DNA of 64,000 nt. Origin: Gallionellaceae bacterium (GTDB lineage Bacteria > Pseudomonadota > Gammaproteobacteria > Burkholderiales > Thiobacillaceae). The notes under the pieces were generated by a model. The model made no database searches, had not been told where the DNA came from, and saw nothing but the letters and a program-made list of their open reading frames with translations. The position numbers were made by a program, and so were the translations under genes. This document shows positions 8,070-17,759 of this stretch, piece by piece (position 1 is the stretch's first letter; each line of letters starts with the position of its first letter). The stretch is taken from NCBI GenBank assembly GCA_028714875.1, contig JAQTLN010000001.1:302419-366418 (forward strand). The letters are read 5' to 3'.

Positions 8070-9791
8070 TTATTCATTGGTGACGGCGAGGACTTCTTCC
8101 AGGGAAGTCAGTCCTTGCTTGACCTTGAGCAGGCCGGCCTGGCGCAGGTTGAGCACGCCCTCCCGTTCGGACTGCTGGGCGATTTCCAGGGTGGAGGCAT
8201 TCCTCAGGATAAGTCGGTGGATTTCCTCGCCGACCGGCATGACCTGGTAGATGCCGACCCGGCCCTTGTAGCCGGTCTGCTTGCACAGATCGCAGCCTTT
8301 CGCCGTATACGCCTGCCAGGAATCATCGAGATCGGACTCGGCGAAGCCGGCGCTCAACAGGGCTTCCGGGGGGATGTCCACCGGCTGCCGGCAGTTGGGG
8401 CAGAGGCGCCGCCCCAGGCGCTGCGCGGTGATGATGTGCACGGATGCGGCCACGTTGTAGCTGGGGATGCCCATGTTGATCAGGCGGGTCAGGGTCGCCG
8501 GCGCGTCGTTGGTGTGCAGGGTGGAGAGCACCATGTGGCCGGTCTGCGCGGCCGTGATGGCGATGCCGCCGGTTTCGTGGTCGCGAATCTCACCGACCAT
8601 GATGATGTCCGGGTCTTGTCGCAGAAACGCTTTCATGGCCGTGGCGAAATCCAGGCCCGCCTTCTCGTTGACGTTGACCTGGTTGATGCCGGCAAGCTGG
8701 ATTTCCACCGGGTCTTCGACGGTGGAGATGTTCACCCCCGGCTGGTTCAGGATGTTCAGGCAGGAGTACAGCGAAACGGTCTTGCCGGAGCCGGTGGGGC
8801 CGGTCACCAGCACCATGCCGTAGGGGCGCGCGATGGCGTCGGTGAGCAGTTTGAGTTGATCCGGTTCGTAGCCCAGTTTCTCGATCCCCATGGTCGCGGA
8901 GGTCGAATCCAGGATACGCATGACGATCTTTTCACCGTACAGCGTCGGCAGGGTGGAAACCCGGAAGTCGATCGCCTTGTTGCGTGACAGGACCAGCTTC
9001 ATGCGACCGTCCTGGGGGACGCGCTTCTCCGAGATGTCCAACCGGGAAATGATCTTGATGCGCGAGGCGATCTTTTCCTTGATCGCCAGCGGCGGCTGCG
9101 CGATTTCGTAGAGCAGGCCGTCGAGGCGGTAGCGGATGCGGTAGGTTTTTTCGTAGGGCTCGAAGTGGATGTCGGAAGCGCCGCTGTTGATGGCGTCCAG
9201 CATCATCTTCTGCAAATACTTGACCACCGGCGCGTCGTCGATGTCCACCGCCGCCGCCGTGGTGGCCGCGTCCAGGGCTTCCTCGTCGGTGAATTCGAGG
9301 TTGAGATCCTCGGTTTCGATGGTCTTGAGGATGCTGTCTTCAGTCACCGAGCCGTACTGGTCCAGCCAGCGCCCGAGCTTGTCATCCTCGACCACGACCG
9401 CTTCGACGATCAGGCTGGTCTGGAACTTGATGTCATCCAGCGCTTGCAGATTGCTCGGGTCGGAGAGCGCGACAAACATGCGGTTGCCGCGTTGCGCGAT
9501 GGGCAGAACCCGGTGTTTGGCGAGTAGCTTGGGGTCCACCGGCCCCTTGGGCAGAATCGACGGGTCCAGCGCATCCAGGTTGAAGAAGGGCAGGCCGAAG
9601 GTAACGGCGGCAAAAGCGGCGATCTGGTCGGCGCGAAAACGTCGCGTGCGCAACAGATGCGCCAGCGAACTCTCGCCGGAACCGCGCGCCTGATTCTGCA
9701 GCGTCTCCCCCTCTTCCTGCGTCAACAGGCCCTGGGTGACCAGAGCCCGGCACAAGCCGGTGAGATTGGCGCTGACGGTTACCGCGACCAT
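8070..9791 (-). CDS. pilB: Type IV pilus assembly ATPase PilB
   Basis: PilB is the cytoplasmic hexameric ATPase that drives pilus extension. Seen in order: an N-terminal MshEN/GspE-N domain, the secretion-ATPase core with Walker A GPTGSGKT, the Walker B region QDPDIIMVGEIRD with the following histidine box, and a tetracysteine zinc motif (CPNCRQP ... CDLCKQ). The length of 573 residues is typical. It is first in the pilB-pilC-pilD-coaE-zapD series. Confidence 0.97.
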   Translation of the reverse strand: MVAVTVSANLTGLCRALVTQGLLTQEEGETLQNQARGSGESSLAHLLRTRRFRADQIAAFAAVTFGLPFFNLDALDPSILPKGPVDPKLLAKHRVLPIAQRGNRMFVALSDPSNLQALDDIKFQTSLIVEAVVVEDDKLGRWLDQYGSVTEDSILKTIETEDLNLEFTDEEALDAATTAAAVDIDDAPVVKYLQKMMLDAINSGASDIHFEPYEKTYRIRYRLDGLLYEIAQPPLAIKEKIASRIKIISRLDISEKRVPQDGRMKLVLSRNKAIDFRVSTLPTLYGEKIVMRILDSTSATMGIEKLGYEPDQLKLLTDAIARPYGMVLVTGPTGSGKTVSLYSCLNILNQPGVNISTVEDPVEIQLAGINQVNVNEKAGLDFATAMKAFLRQDPDIIMVGEIRDHETGGIAITAAQTGHMVLSTLHTNDAPATLTRLINMGIPSYNVAASVHIITAQRLGRRLCPNCRQPVDIPPEALLSAGFAESDLDDSWQAYTAKGCDLCKQTGYKGRVGIYQVMPVGEEIHRLILRNASTLEIAQQSEREGVLNLRQAGLLKVKQGLTSLEEVLAVTNE

Positions 9792-9860
9792 GCTGCTAGC
9801 GCTCCCAAAATTTCATTAACTCGCCGGATGTTGCCCATCAGGGTAGGAAATGTAAAGCAA

Positions 9861-11141
9861 TCATGGGCTTGAATTCCCGGTCGCGCGGCGCGCGCCGATG
9901 CGCGCGGTTTTCACCATGCGCCCGTGTACCTGCACGATTTCCATCGGGTAGCCGGCGATCATCACGCTCACCCCGGGCTCCGGCATCGCTTCCAGGCGGT
10001 CCAGGATCAGGCCGTTGAGGGTGCGGGCGCCATCCACCGGCAGTTCCAGCTTCAGTTTGCGGTTGAGTTCGCGCAGGCTGATGGCGCCTTCCACCAGATA
10101 GCTGCCATCCTCCTGGGGCAGGCCGGGTTCCTGGCCGCCCGGGCGCAGGCTGGCGAATTCGCCGACGATTTCTTCCAGGATGTCCTCCAGCGTGACCAGA
10201 CCCAGGAGCTCGCCGTATTCGTCCACCACCAGGCCGACCGACTGGCGGATGGCCTGAAACTGTTCCAGTTGGGTATAGAGATTGGTGCCGGAAGGGATGA
10301 AATAAGGCTCGCGTAGCGCCTCACGCAACGCCGCCAGGTCGAAATCTTCCTCGTGGATATGCGCCAATACCCGGCGCACATGCAGCATGCCCACCACGTT
10401 GTTGGGCTCGCCTTCATACACCGGCAGGCGCGAGTGATGGCTGGTGGCGAGTTGATGGATGATTTCCTCCAGGCCGCCATTGATGTCGATGGCCTCGATC
10501 TGGCCGCGCGGGCGCATCACGTCATCCACCGTGATCTGTTCCAGATCGAACAGATTCATCAGGATGCCGCGATGCTGCGCCGGCATGAAATTGCCTGATT
10601 CGGTCAGCAGGGTGCGCAGTTCTTCCACGCCCATGCTGTTTTCCGTCGCGGAGGGTTTCAGACGCAGCAGCCACAGCAGACGTTGCACGAACAGGTTGAC
10701 GAACCAGATCGCCGGATAAGTCAGCCGCAGCATCGGCGCCAGCACGAAACTGGCGGCCGGCGCGATGCGGTCGGGGTAGGACGCGCCGATTACCTTGGGC
10801 GTGACCTCGGAGAACACCAGAATCAGGAACGTGACCGCCAGGGTGGACAGGGTCAGGGCCATTTCATTCTGGCCGAACATGCGAAATGCGATGATGGTGA
10901 CCAGGGAGGCGGCGGCGGCATTGATCAGGTTGTTGCCCAGCAAAATCACGCCGAGCAGCTTGTCGGTATTGGATAGCAGCCATTCCGCCAGCTTGGCGCC
11001 GCGATTACCCGCTTTGGCCAGGGTGCGCAGGCGATAGCGGTTCACCGCCATCATGCTGGTTTCCGACATCGAGAAGAAACCGGACAACACCAGCAGAACA
11101 ACCAGAACGCCGAATAGCGCCCCTAAGGGAATCGAGTCCAA
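9861..11141 (-). CDS. CNNM/CorC (HlyC) family membrane protein with CBS domains
   Basis: The N-terminal DUF21 membrane domain (about residues 1-190, several hydrophobic segments) is followed by two CBS domains (DVMRPRGQIEAIDI and LGLVTLEDILEEIVGE regions) and a C-terminal CorC/HlyC transporter-associated domain. This architecture belongs to bacterial CNNM proteins linked to magnesium or cobalt efflux and resistance. The start is a TTG with no clear ribosome-binding site, so the first codon is uncertain. The substrate cannot be read from the sequence. Confidence 0.88.
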   Translation of the reverse strand: MDSIPLGALFGVLVVLLVLSGFFSMSETSMMAVNRYRLRTLAKAGNRGAKLAEWLLSNTDKLLGVILLGNNLINAAAASLVTIIAFRMFGQNEMALTLSTLAVTFLILVFSEVTPKVIGASYPDRIAPAASFVLAPMLRLTYPAIWFVNLFVQRLLWLLRLKPSATENSMGVEELRTLLTESGNFMPAQHRGILMNLFDLEQITVDDVMRPRGQIEAIDINGGLEEIIHQLATSHHSRLPVYEGEPNNVVGMLHVRRVLAHIHEEDFDLAALREALREPYFIPSGTNLYTQLEQFQAIRQSVGLVVDEYGELLGLVTLEDILEEIVGEFASLRPGGQEPGLPQEDGSYLVEGAISLRELNRKLKLELPVDGARTLNGLILDRLEAMPEPGVSVMIAGYPMEIVQVHGRMVKTARIGARRATGNSSP

Positions 11142-11225
11142 GACGTTACGGGGAAGTAAAAGTGGGGTGAGTGTAGCAGCGCCCTAGCGCGGGCTGTAGC
11201 GCCGGCGTTTCGCCGCCGCCACTGT

Positions 11226-12545
11226 TCAGCGCTCGAACAGCGCGATCGACTCCACATGCGCGGTGTGCGGGAACATGTTGGCGACGCCGGCCGCGCTCAG
11301 GCGATAGCCTTTCTGGTGCACCAGCACGGCGGCGTCGCGCGCCAGGGTGGCGGGGCTGCATGAGACGTAGACGATGCGATGCGGCGCGCCGTCATCCGGC
11401 AGGGATTTCACCAGTTCGATGGCGCCGTCGCGCGGCGGGTCGATCAGGATTTTGTCGAACTGGCCCCCGTTTTTGCACAACTCCGCGTAGGACTCCGGCG
11501 TCATCTGGAACAGATCGGCGACGCGGAATTCGCTGTTGCCGCTCAGGCCGTTGCTGGCCGCGTTTTCGATACCGCGCGCCACCAGGCCGGCGGCGCCCTC
11601 GATGCCGAGCACGCTGGCGCCCTTGCGGGCGATGGGCAGGGTGAAGTTGCCGAGGCCGCAGAAAAAGTCGGCGATGCGCTCGCCCGGCTTCGGATCGAGC
11701 AGGCGCATGGCGCGGCGCACCAGCATGGCGTTGATGTCCTGGTTCACCTGGGTGAACTCGGTGGGGCGGAACGGCATCACCAGGTCGAATTCGGCCAGGC
11801 GGTAATCCAGCGCCGGGGCGTCAAGCGGGTGGAAGGGGACGGCGGTGTCCGGACCCTTGGATTGCAGCCAGAACTGCACCTGGTTGGCGTCGGCGAAGGC
11901 ACGCAACAGTGTCTCGTCCTCCGGTGTTGGCGGGTCCATCACGCGCAGCACCAACACATCCACCGCGTCGCCCGCCGCCAGTTCGATCTGCGGCAGGCGG
12001 TCGCGAATGGAGAGGCTTCCCACCAGCGCGCGCAGGCGCGGCAGCAGACGGGAAATGCGCGCCGGAAGCACCTCGCAGCCACCCATGTCGGCCACATAGC
12101 TGCTGCGCTTCTCATGAAAGCCCACTAGCACGCCGCCCTTCTTCGCCACATGGCGCACCGACAGGCGCGCGCGCAGGCGGTAACCCCAGGTCGGACCGTG
12201 GATGGGGGAGAGCATGGTTTCCGGCTTCACCTTGCCGACGTGGGTGAAACAGTCTTCCAGTACACGCTGCTTCGCCGCCACCTGCGCGGATTCTTCCAGA
12301 TGCTGATGCGAACAGCCGCCGCAGATGCCGAACCAGCGGCAACGCGGCGTCACCCGGAAGGTGCTGGCCTTGAGAATGTCGGTGGCCTGCGCCTGCTCGA
12401 AATTCGGTTTCTTGCGGTAGCTGCTGTAGCGCACCAGTTCGCCCGGCAGGGCGCCTTCGACGAAGATGGCTTTGCCATCGACGTGGCCGACACCACGGCC
12501 TTCGTGGTCGAGAGATTCAATGAGGAGGGGTTCGGACATGGACAT
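11226..12545 (-). CDS. rlmD: 23S rRNA (uracil-1939-C5)-methyltransferase RlmD
   Basis: RlmD makes m5U1939 in 23S rRNA. An N-terminal TRAM domain (about residues 1-60) precedes cysteines arranged as [14 protein letters not shown], the [4Fe-4S] site of the family. The SAM-binding [14 protein letters not shown] and the catalytic cysteine loop [12 protein letters not shown] follow. The 439-residue length fits. ATG codons at 12545 and 12539 are both possible starts. Confidence 0.95.
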   Translation of the reverse strand: MSMSEPLLIESLDHEGRGVGHVDGKAIFVEGALPGELVRYSSYRKKPNFEQAQATDILKASTFRVTPRCRWFGICGGCSHQHLEESAQVAAKQRVLEDCFTHVGKVKPETMLSPIHGPTWGYRLRARLSVRHVAKKGGVLVGFHEKRSSYVADMGGCEVLPARISRLLPRLRALVGSLSIRDRLPQIELAAGDAVDVLVLRVMDPPTPEDETLLRAFADANQVQFWLQSKGPDTAVPFHPLDAPALDYRLAEFDLVMPFRPTEFTQVNQDINAMLVRRAMRLLDPKPGERIADFFCGLGNFTLPIARKGASVLGIEGAAGLVARGIENAASNGLSGNSEFRVADLFQMTPESYAELCKNGGQFDKILIDPPRDGAIELVKSLPDDGAPHRIVYVSCSPATLARDAAVLVHQKGYRLSAAGVANMFPHTAHVESIALFER

Positions 12546-12622
12546 TCGGAAGTCATTCCAGCAGTGGGTATTCGCGCCTGCCGCTCCGCCAGTGGCGGCG
12601 GGCGGGGCGTCGTGGGTCGAGT

Positions 12623-13453
12623 TCAGGCCGCGAACAGGCGCGCCAGTTCGGCACCGGGGTCGGGCGCCTTCATGAAGGCTTCGCCGACCAGGAAGGTATC
12701 GACCTCATGCCCGCGCATGAGGGCCACCCCGGCGGGGGAAAGGATGCCGCTTTCGGTAATGACGATGCGGTCTCGCGGAATGTGCTCCATCAGGTCGATG
12801 GTGGTTTCCAGCCGGGTTTCGAAGGTACGCAGGTTGCGGTTGTTGATGCCGATCAACGGGGTTCGCAGTTGCAGCGCGGCCTCCAGTTCCTCGCCGTCGT
12901 GGCTTTCCACCAGGACGGCCATGCCGAGGGCGTGGGCGAGGGATTCCAGTTCCAGCATTTTTGCGACATCGAACGCCGCTCCCTCTCCCCCGGAGGGGGA
13001 GGGGAGGTGGAAGGCCGCCACGATCAGCAGAATGCAGTCGGCGCCCATCGCGCGGGCTTCATAGACCTGGTAGGGGTCGATCATGAAGTCCTTGCGCAGC
13101 ACCGGCAGGGCGCAGGCGTCGCGCGCTTGTTTCAGGTATTCCGGGGCGCCCTGGAAATAGTGCCGGTCGGTGAGCACGGAGAGGCAGGCGGCGCCGCCCT
13201 TTTCATAGCTGGTGGCGATTTCGGCGGGGTGGAAGTCGGCGCGAATCACCCCCTTGCTGGGGCTGGCTTTCTTGATTTCGGCGATCACGGCGGGGCGACC
13301 GGCGTCGATCTTCGCGCGCAGGGCGGCGGTGAAGTCGCGCGCGGGCGGTGCCCATTCGGCGGCTTCGCGCGCCACTTCGAGCGGTTCGACCTGTTTGGCG
13401 GCGGTGATTTCCTCGGCCTTGGTGGCGAGGATTTTTTCCAGGATGTCGGACAT
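12623..13453 (-). CDS. trpC: Indole-3-glycerol phosphate synthase TrpC
   Basis: TrpC closes the indole ring in tryptophan synthesis. Family landmarks: N-terminal [50 protein letters not shown] and TESGI. Between the strand CILLIVAAF and the helix ending ESLAHALGM there is a short extra stretch ([11 protein letters not shown]) encoded by a half copy of the CTCTCCCC-type repeat. That loop lies between barrel elements, so the enzyme may tolerate it. Length 276 residues, slightly longer than usual. Confidence 0.95.
   Translation of the reverse strand: MSDILEKILATKAEEITAAKQVEPLEVAREAAEWAPPARDFTAALRAKIDAGRPAVIAEIKKASPSKGVIRADFHPAEIATSYEKGGAACLSVLTDRHYFQGAPEYLKQARDACALPVLRKDFMIDPYQVYEARAMGADCILLIVAAFHLPSPSGGEGAAFDVAKMLELESLAHALGMAVLVESHDGEELEAALQLRTPLIGINNRNLRTFETRLETTIDLMEHIPRDRIVITESGILSPAGVALMRGHEVDTFLVGEAFMKAPDPGAELARLFAA
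12985..13014. repeat. C-family half element inside trpC
   Basis: CCCTCTCCCCCGGAGGGGGA is a small palindrome of the family also seen in alr, next to rplI and in nirDL. It encodes PSPSGGEG in TrpC. Confidence 0.75.
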
Positions 13454-13470
13454 GGCGGGTTTCCAGTTAG

Positions 13471-13550
13471 GTAGCCTGGATGCAGCGTAGCGGAATCCAG
13501 GGAGTTCGCGCGTCAGGTTCCCGGATTCCGCCGCGCGGCATCCAGGCTAC
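13471..13550. repeat. Inverted repeat between alr and trpC
   Basis: Arms GTAGCCTGGATGC (13471-13483) and GCATCCAGGCTAC (13538-13550) enclose further complementary sequence (GGAATCCAGGG / CCCGGATTCC), forming a long REP-like hairpin of a family distinct from the TGTAGCGCCGGC type. Confidence 0.8.
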
Positions 13551-13564
13551 GTGGGCAATATTCA

Positions 13565-14725
13565 TCAAATTTCTACCACCCGCGCGCGCGGCGCGAGGGC
13601 GGTGAGTAGTTCGTAGGCGATGGTGCCGGCGCTCGCGGCGACGTGTTCCGCCGGCAGGTCGGCGCCCCAGAGGGTGACCGGGCTGCCGACATGAGCGTTG
13701 GGCACGGGGCCGAGATCCACGCTCAGCATGTCCATCGACACCCGGCCCAGGGTGCGGGTGAGGTGGCCTTTGACCAGGATCGGCGTGCCGGTGCCGGCAT
13801 GGCGGGGGTAGCCGTCGGCATAGCCGCAAGCGACGGTGCCGATGCTCATGTCGCGATCGGCGACGAACGTGGCGCCATAGCCGACCGCCTCGCCTTTCCT
13901 GATGCGTTGCACGGCGATGAGGCGGGATTCCAGAGTCATCACCGGCAGCAGGCCGAGATCGGCGCCGGTTTGATTGGCGAAGGGTGAAATGCCATAGAGC
14001 ATGATGCCGGGACGCACCCAGTCGGCGTGGGTTTCCGGATAGCGCAGGAGGGCGGCGGAGTTGGCGAGGGTGCGGGGATAGGTTCCCTCCCCCCGCGGGG
14101 GAGGGCTGGGGAGAGGGAACAACGCCAAATTAGCCGAAGGTGCTTGCTTAACGCTCGCGCCCTCTCCCCCGGCGGGGGAGGGGAGACAGGCGCGAAAAAC
14201 CGCCAACTGCGCCGCCACGCCCACGGCCGGATCATCGGCGCAGGCGAAGTGGGTCATCAGGGTGATGCCGCCGATTTGCGGCGTGGCGCGCAGGGTGGCG
14301 AGGATTTCCGCGACGCGGGCGGGGCGCACGCCGAGACGGTGCATGCCGGTGTCGATCTTGAGCAGGACGTCGATACGGTGTTCGAGATGCGCGCGCGCCA
14401 GGGTCGCCACCTGATCCTCTCGGTGGATCACCGGGCGCAGGCGCAGGTGGGCGATTTCCGGGAGTTCGTCGGGGTGGAAGAAACCTTCCAGCAGAACGAT
14501 GGGGTGGGTGTAGCCCTCGCCGCGTAGTTGTGCGGCTTCTTCCAGGGTCAGCACGGCGAAGCCATCCGCCGCGCGCAAACCCCGAGCCACCCGGGTAAGA
14601 CCGTGGCCGTAGCCGTTGGCCTTGATCGCCGCGAGGACTCTGGAGCGCGGCGCGGCGGCCTTCGCCACGCCCAGGTTATGGGCGAGGGCGGCGAGGTCGA
14701 TGTGGGCGGTGAGGGGGCGGGCCAT
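13565..14725 (-). CDS. alr: Alanine racemase
   Basis: A PLP enzyme that interconverts L- and D-alanine for peptidoglycan. The PLP lysine motif AAIKANGYGHG is near residue 35; the catalytic tyrosine region VGYGATFV and the C-terminal SMDMLSVDLG follow. Residues about 179-214 (PSPAGGEG ... PLPSPPPRGEG) are encoded by a complete C-family palindromic element, inserted just before the conserved LANSAALL. Without the insert the protein would be about 350 residues, the family norm. The frame is intact, so a functional protein is possible. Confidence 0.93.
   Translation of the reverse strand: MARPLTAHIDLAALAHNLGVAKAAAPRSRVLAAIKANGYGHGLTRVARGLRAADGFAVLTLEEAAQLRGEGYTHPIVLLEGFFHPDELPEIAHLRLRPVIHREDQVATLARAHLEHRIDVLLKIDTGMHRLGVRPARVAEILATLRATPQIGGITLMTHFACADDPAVGVAAQLAVFRACLPSPAGGEGASVKQAPSANLALFPLPSPPPRGEGTYPRTLANSAALLRYPETHADWVRPGIMLYGISPFANQTGADLGLLPVMTLESRLIAVQRIRKGEAVGYGATFVADRDMSIGTVACGYADGYPRHAGTGTPILVKGHLTRTLGRVSMDMLSVDLGPVPNAHVGSPVTLWGADLPAEHVAASAGTIAYELLTALAPRARVVEI
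14083..14187. repeat. C-family palindromic element inside alr
   Basis: Two palindromes, CCCTCCCCCCGCGGGGGAGG and CCTCTCCCCCGGCGGGGGAG, face each other about 50 bp apart. The element is fully translated within alr in frame. Confidence 0.82.
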
Positions 14726-14735
14726 GATTGTGAAG

Positions 14736-14759
14736 AGCCGGCTGGAAGCCGGCGCTACA
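14736..14759. repeat. REP-like half element at the dnaB stop
   Basis: AGCCGGCTGGAAGCCGGCGC followed by TACA. Read on the minus strand it begins TGTAGCGCCGGC, and its TAG is the stop codon of dnaB. Confidence 0.8.
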
Positions 14760-16125
14760 TGCCCCCGGCGAAGTTTTCGAAGCGGGTGTATTCGCCCAGG
14801 AAGGTCAGCCGCACCATGCCGATAGGGCCGTTACGCTGCTTGCCGATGATGATTTCCGCCGAGCCCTTGTCCGGGGTGTCGGGGTTGTAGACCTCGTCGC
14901 GGTAGATGAACAGGATCACGTCGGCGTCCTGCTCGATGGCGCCGGATTCACGCAGGTCGGACATCACCGGGCGCTTGTTGGGGCGCTGTTCCAGGGAGCG
15001 GTTGAGCTGCGACAGGGCGATCACCGGGACATGCAGTTCCTTGGCCAGGCTCTTCAGCGAACGCGAAATGTCGGAGATTTCCGTGGCGCGGTTCTCGCCC
15101 TGGCCGTTGCCGGACATCAGTTGCAGGTAGTCGAGCACGATCAGGCCAAGTTGCCCGCCCTCGCACTGCCGCGCCAGGCGGCGCGCGCGGGCGCGCACTT
15201 CCATCGCGGTGAGGCCGGGTGATTCGTCGATGAATATCTTGGCTTCGTTGAGGCTGCCCAGGGCATGGGTCAGGCGCGGCCAGTCGTCGTCGGTGATGCG
15301 GCCGGTGCGCAGCTTGTGCTGGTCGAGGCGGCCGACCGAACCCAACATCCGCATCACCAGTTGCGCCGCGCCCATTTCCATACTGAACACGGCCACCGGC
15401 AGGTTGGAATCCAGCGCCACGTTTTCCGCGATGTTCAGGCTGAACGCGGTCTTGCCCATCGACGGGCGGCCGGCGACGATGATCAGGTCGCCCGGTTGCA
15501 GGCCGGAAGTCTTGGTATCCAGATCGCTGTAGCCGGTGGCGACCCCGGTGACTTCGCTGGGGTTGTCGCGGTTGTACAGCTCGTCGATGCGGGTGACGAC
15601 TTCCTTCAGCAACGGTTGCAGCGCCAGGAAGCCCTGGGTGGATTTGGCGCCGGCTTCCTTGATGTCGAAGACCTTTTTTTCCGCCTCGTCGAGGATTTCA
15701 GTGGCCGAGCGGCCATTCGGGTTGAACGCGGAGGTGGTGATCTCGCCGCCCACTTCCACCAGTTTTCGCAACACCGAGCGCTCGCGCACGATCTCGGCAT
15801 AGCGGCGGATGTTGGCGGCGGAGGGGGTGTTCTGCGCCAGCGCGGCCAGGTAGGCGAGGCCGCCGACCTCGTCCAGCTTGTTGTTCGATTCCAGGGACTC
15901 GGCCACGGTCACTACGTCGGCCGGCTTGTTGTCGTCGATCAGGCGGACGATCTGCTTCCAGATGTGGCGGTGGTCGGCGCGGTAGAAATCCTGCTCGTTG
16001 ACCAGGTCCGCCACCCGTTCCCAGGCCTGGTTCTCCAACAACAGCCCGCCCAGCACGGATTGCTCCGCCTCGACCGAATGCGGTGGCAGTTTCAGGGCGG
16101 TCAATTCTGGATCGAAGTCGGACAT
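14755..16125 (-). CDS. dnaB: Replicative DNA helicase DnaB
   Basis: DnaB is the hexameric helicase of the replication fork. It has an N-terminal DnaG-interacting domain (LPPHSVEAEQSVLGGLLL onward), Walker A GRPSMGKTAFSLN, Walker B LIVLDYLQLM and the C-terminal segment QRNGPIG. I prefer the ATG at 16125 (MSDFDPELTALKLPP, 456 residues); an in-frame ATG nine codons upstream at 16152 is the alternative, and neither has a clear Shine-Dalgarno. The stop codon is inside a REP-like arm. Confidence 0.96.
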   Translation of the reverse strand: MSDFDPELTALKLPPHSVEAEQSVLGGLLLENQAWERVADLVNEQDFYRADHRHIWKQIVRLIDDNKPADVVTVAESLESNNKLDEVGGLAYLAALAQNTPSAANIRRYAEIVRERSVLRKLVEVGGEITTSAFNPNGRSATEILDEAEKKVFDIKEAGAKSTQGFLALQPLLKEVVTRIDELYNRDNPSEVTGVATGYSDLDTKTSGLQPGDLIIVAGRPSMGKTAFSLNIAENVALDSNLPVAVFSMEMGAAQLVMRMLGSVGRLDQHKLRTGRITDDDWPRLTHALGSLNEAKIFIDESPGLTAMEVRARARRLARQCEGGQLGLIVLDYLQLMSGNGQGENRATEISDISRSLKSLAKELHVPVIALSQLNRSLEQRPNKRPVMSDLRESGAIEQDADVILFIYRDEVYNPDTPDKGSAEIIIGKQRNGPIGMVRLTFLGEYTRFENFAGGM

Positions 16126-16259
16126 GGGGGGATTTCTTAAAAGAGGCGGCATTGTAATTGCGCGGGGCGATTCAGCCTATTTGCCCGGGCCGTTGAGGGA
16201 ACGGACGGTTTGCCGACCATGCCATAATCCACCGAGACTTATGACTGGAGGCCAGTGTC

Positions 16260-16850
16260 ATGCAACCTGCTTTTGTCGACTATTACAGCGAAACCGACTA
16301 CCTGTCCGCCGAACGCGCGGCGCCGATCCGGCACGAATACGTCGCTGGCGAAGTGTTCGCCATGGCCGCTGCGTCGAAGGTGCACGGCACCCTGGCGCTG
16401 AATGCCGCCATCGTCTTGCGCCAGCATCTGCGTGGCGCACCCTGCCGGGTATGGATGGCGGACATGAAAGTGAGGGTGAAAGCGGATTCCGCCTATTACT
16501 ACCCGGATGTGGTGGTCACCTGTGATGCGACGGATCTCGGCCCGGATGCGCCCAAGGATTACGTCGAAGCGCCGAAGCTGGTGCTGGAAGTGTTGTCGGA
16601 TTCCACCGAGCCGGTGGATCGGCGCGAGAAACTGCTGTCTTACCGCCGCCTGGAAAGCCTGGAGGAATACGTGTTGATCGACCAGAACAAGGCCTGGGTG
16701 GAGGTCTACCGGCGCACCCCGGCCGGCTGGGTGCAGGAGGTTTATGAGGCGGGAGCATCCGTCCGCCTCGCCAGCGTCGATCTGGCCGTGCCGCTGGCCG
16801 ATCTGTACGCGGATAGCGGAATCGAGATGGTCGCGGTCTGCCCATCGTAG
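16260..16850 (+). CDS. Uma2 family (DUF820) putative endonuclease
   Basis: A 196-residue protein with the PD-(D/E)xK-type core of Uma2 proteins: the N-terminal YYSETDYLSAE/RHEYVAGEVFAM region, YYPDVVVTC with the catalytic aspartate, and PKLVLEVLSDST with the ExL element. A ribosome-binding site GGAGG lies about 9 bases before the ATG. It is the only plus-strand gene in this stretch and has a bidirectional terminator behind it. The biological role of the family is poorly defined. Confidence 0.85.
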   Translation: MQPAFVDYYSETDYLSAERAAPIRHEYVAGEVFAMAAASKVHGTLALNAAIVLRQHLRGAPCRVWMADMKVRVKADSAYYYPDVVVTCDATDLGPDAPKDYVEAPKLVLEVLSDSTEPVDRREKLLSYRRLESLEEYVLIDQNKAWVEVYRRTPAGWVQEVYEAGASVRLASVDLAVPLADLYADSGIEMVAVCPS

Positions 16851-16871
16851 GCATTTGCCGTCGCGGGAAAT

Positions 16872-16899
16872 AAAAAAGGCCGCGTAAGCGGCCTTTTTT
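16872..16899. terminator. Bidirectional intrinsic terminator
   Basis: Perfect stem AAAAAAGGCCGC / GCGGCCTTTTTT with a GTAA tetraloop, flanked by A- and T-runs on both sides. It sits between the convergent Uma2 gene and rplI and can serve both. Confidence 0.92.
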
Positions 16900-16902
16900 A
16901 AA

Positions 16903-17004
16903 CCCTCTCCCCCCGGGAGAGGGCGGGGTGAGGGAGCAACGGTAGCTTGCCGTGAAGGCAATCCAGGCGAGGCTCCCTCCCCCTCCCCCGGCGGGGGAGG
17001 GGGG
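16903..17004. repeat. C-family palindromic element after rplI
   Basis: CCCTCTCCCCCCGGGAGAGG and CTCCCCCTCCCCCGGCGGGG arms about 60 bp apart, the same architecture as the copies in alr and nirDL. It lies immediately downstream of the rplI stop codon. Confidence 0.8.
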
Positions 17005-17009
17005 CGGCA

Positions 17010-17459
17010 TTACGCCGCGCCCAGCACCGCGACGGTGATTTCCACCTCGACGTCGCTGTGCAGCGACAGGGTGATGGGGTAGTCACCAATGGCCTTGAAC
17101 GGGCCATCCGGCAGACGCACTTCGCCGCGCGCGACGGGGAAGCCCTGCGCGGTCATTGCTTCGGCGATGTCGATGTTGGTCACGGAACCGAACAGGCGAC
17201 CGTCGACGCCAGCCTTCTGGCTGATCTGCACGGTGTAGCCGGCCAGTTTCTCGGCGCGAGCCTGGGCGGCGGCCAGCTTTTCGGCGGACAGTTTTTCCAG
17301 TTCAGCCTTGCGTTCGGCAAAGGCGGCGATGTTGACCTTGTTGGCGCGCTTGGCCATGCCCTGAGGAATCAGGTAGTTGCGTGCATAACCATTTTTAACG
17401 CTGACCACGTCGCCCAGATTGCCCAGGTTGGTCACTTTGTCCATCAGGATGATTTCCAT
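17010..17459 (-). CDS. rplI: 50S ribosomal protein bL9
   Basis: Begins [22 protein letters not shown], the conserved N-terminal RNA-binding domain of L9, followed by the long connecting helix and C-terminal domain (149 residues, the family length). Last gene of the rpsF-priB-rpsR-rplI operon. Confidence 0.98.
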   Translation of the reverse strand: MEIILMDKVTNLGNLGDVVSVKNGYARNYLIPQGMAKRANKVNIAAFAERKAELEKLSAEKLAAAQARAEKLAGYTVQISQKAGVDGRLFGSVTNIDIAEAMTAQGFPVARGEVRLPDGPFKAIGDYPITLSLHSDVEVEITVAVLGAA

Positions 17460-17476
17460 GTCTTAGTCTCCTGGGC

Positions 17477-17749
17477 TCAGTCGTTGTGTTGATCGGTGTA
17501 CGGCATCAGCGCCAGGAAGCGAGCGCGTTTGATGGCGGTGGAAAGCTGGCGCTGAAACTTGGCTTTGGTGCCGGTGATGCGCGCCGGGATGATCTTGCCG
17601 TTCTCATTGACGAAGTCCTTGAGCACGTCGGTATCCTTGTAATCCACCTCTTTCACGCCTTCGGCGGTGAAACGGCAGAATTTGCGGCGACGGAACAGAG
17701 CCGCGCCATTGGGGTTCTTGGGACGGGGTTTGCGCTTGATGAACGCCAT
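17477..17749 (-). CDS. rpsR: 30S ribosomal protein bS18
   Basis: The ATG at 17749 starts [33 protein letters not shown]-like and [26 protein letters not shown] segments are typical of S18. The frame continues upstream to 17794 but that overlaps the priB end and is not S18. Length 90 residues. Confidence 0.98.
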   Translation of the reverse strand: MAFIKRKPRPKNPNGAALFRRRKFCRFTAEGVKEVDYKDTDVLKDFVNENGKIIPARITGTKAKFQRQLSTAIKRARFLALMPYTDQHND

Positions 17750-17759
17750 TTTTAACTCC

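Noticed and set aside
6818..8083. Long plus-strand open frame (421 codons) opposite pilC
   Set aside because: It is the antisense shadow of pilC, rich in His/Gly/Asp as GC-rich shadows are, with no family motifs.
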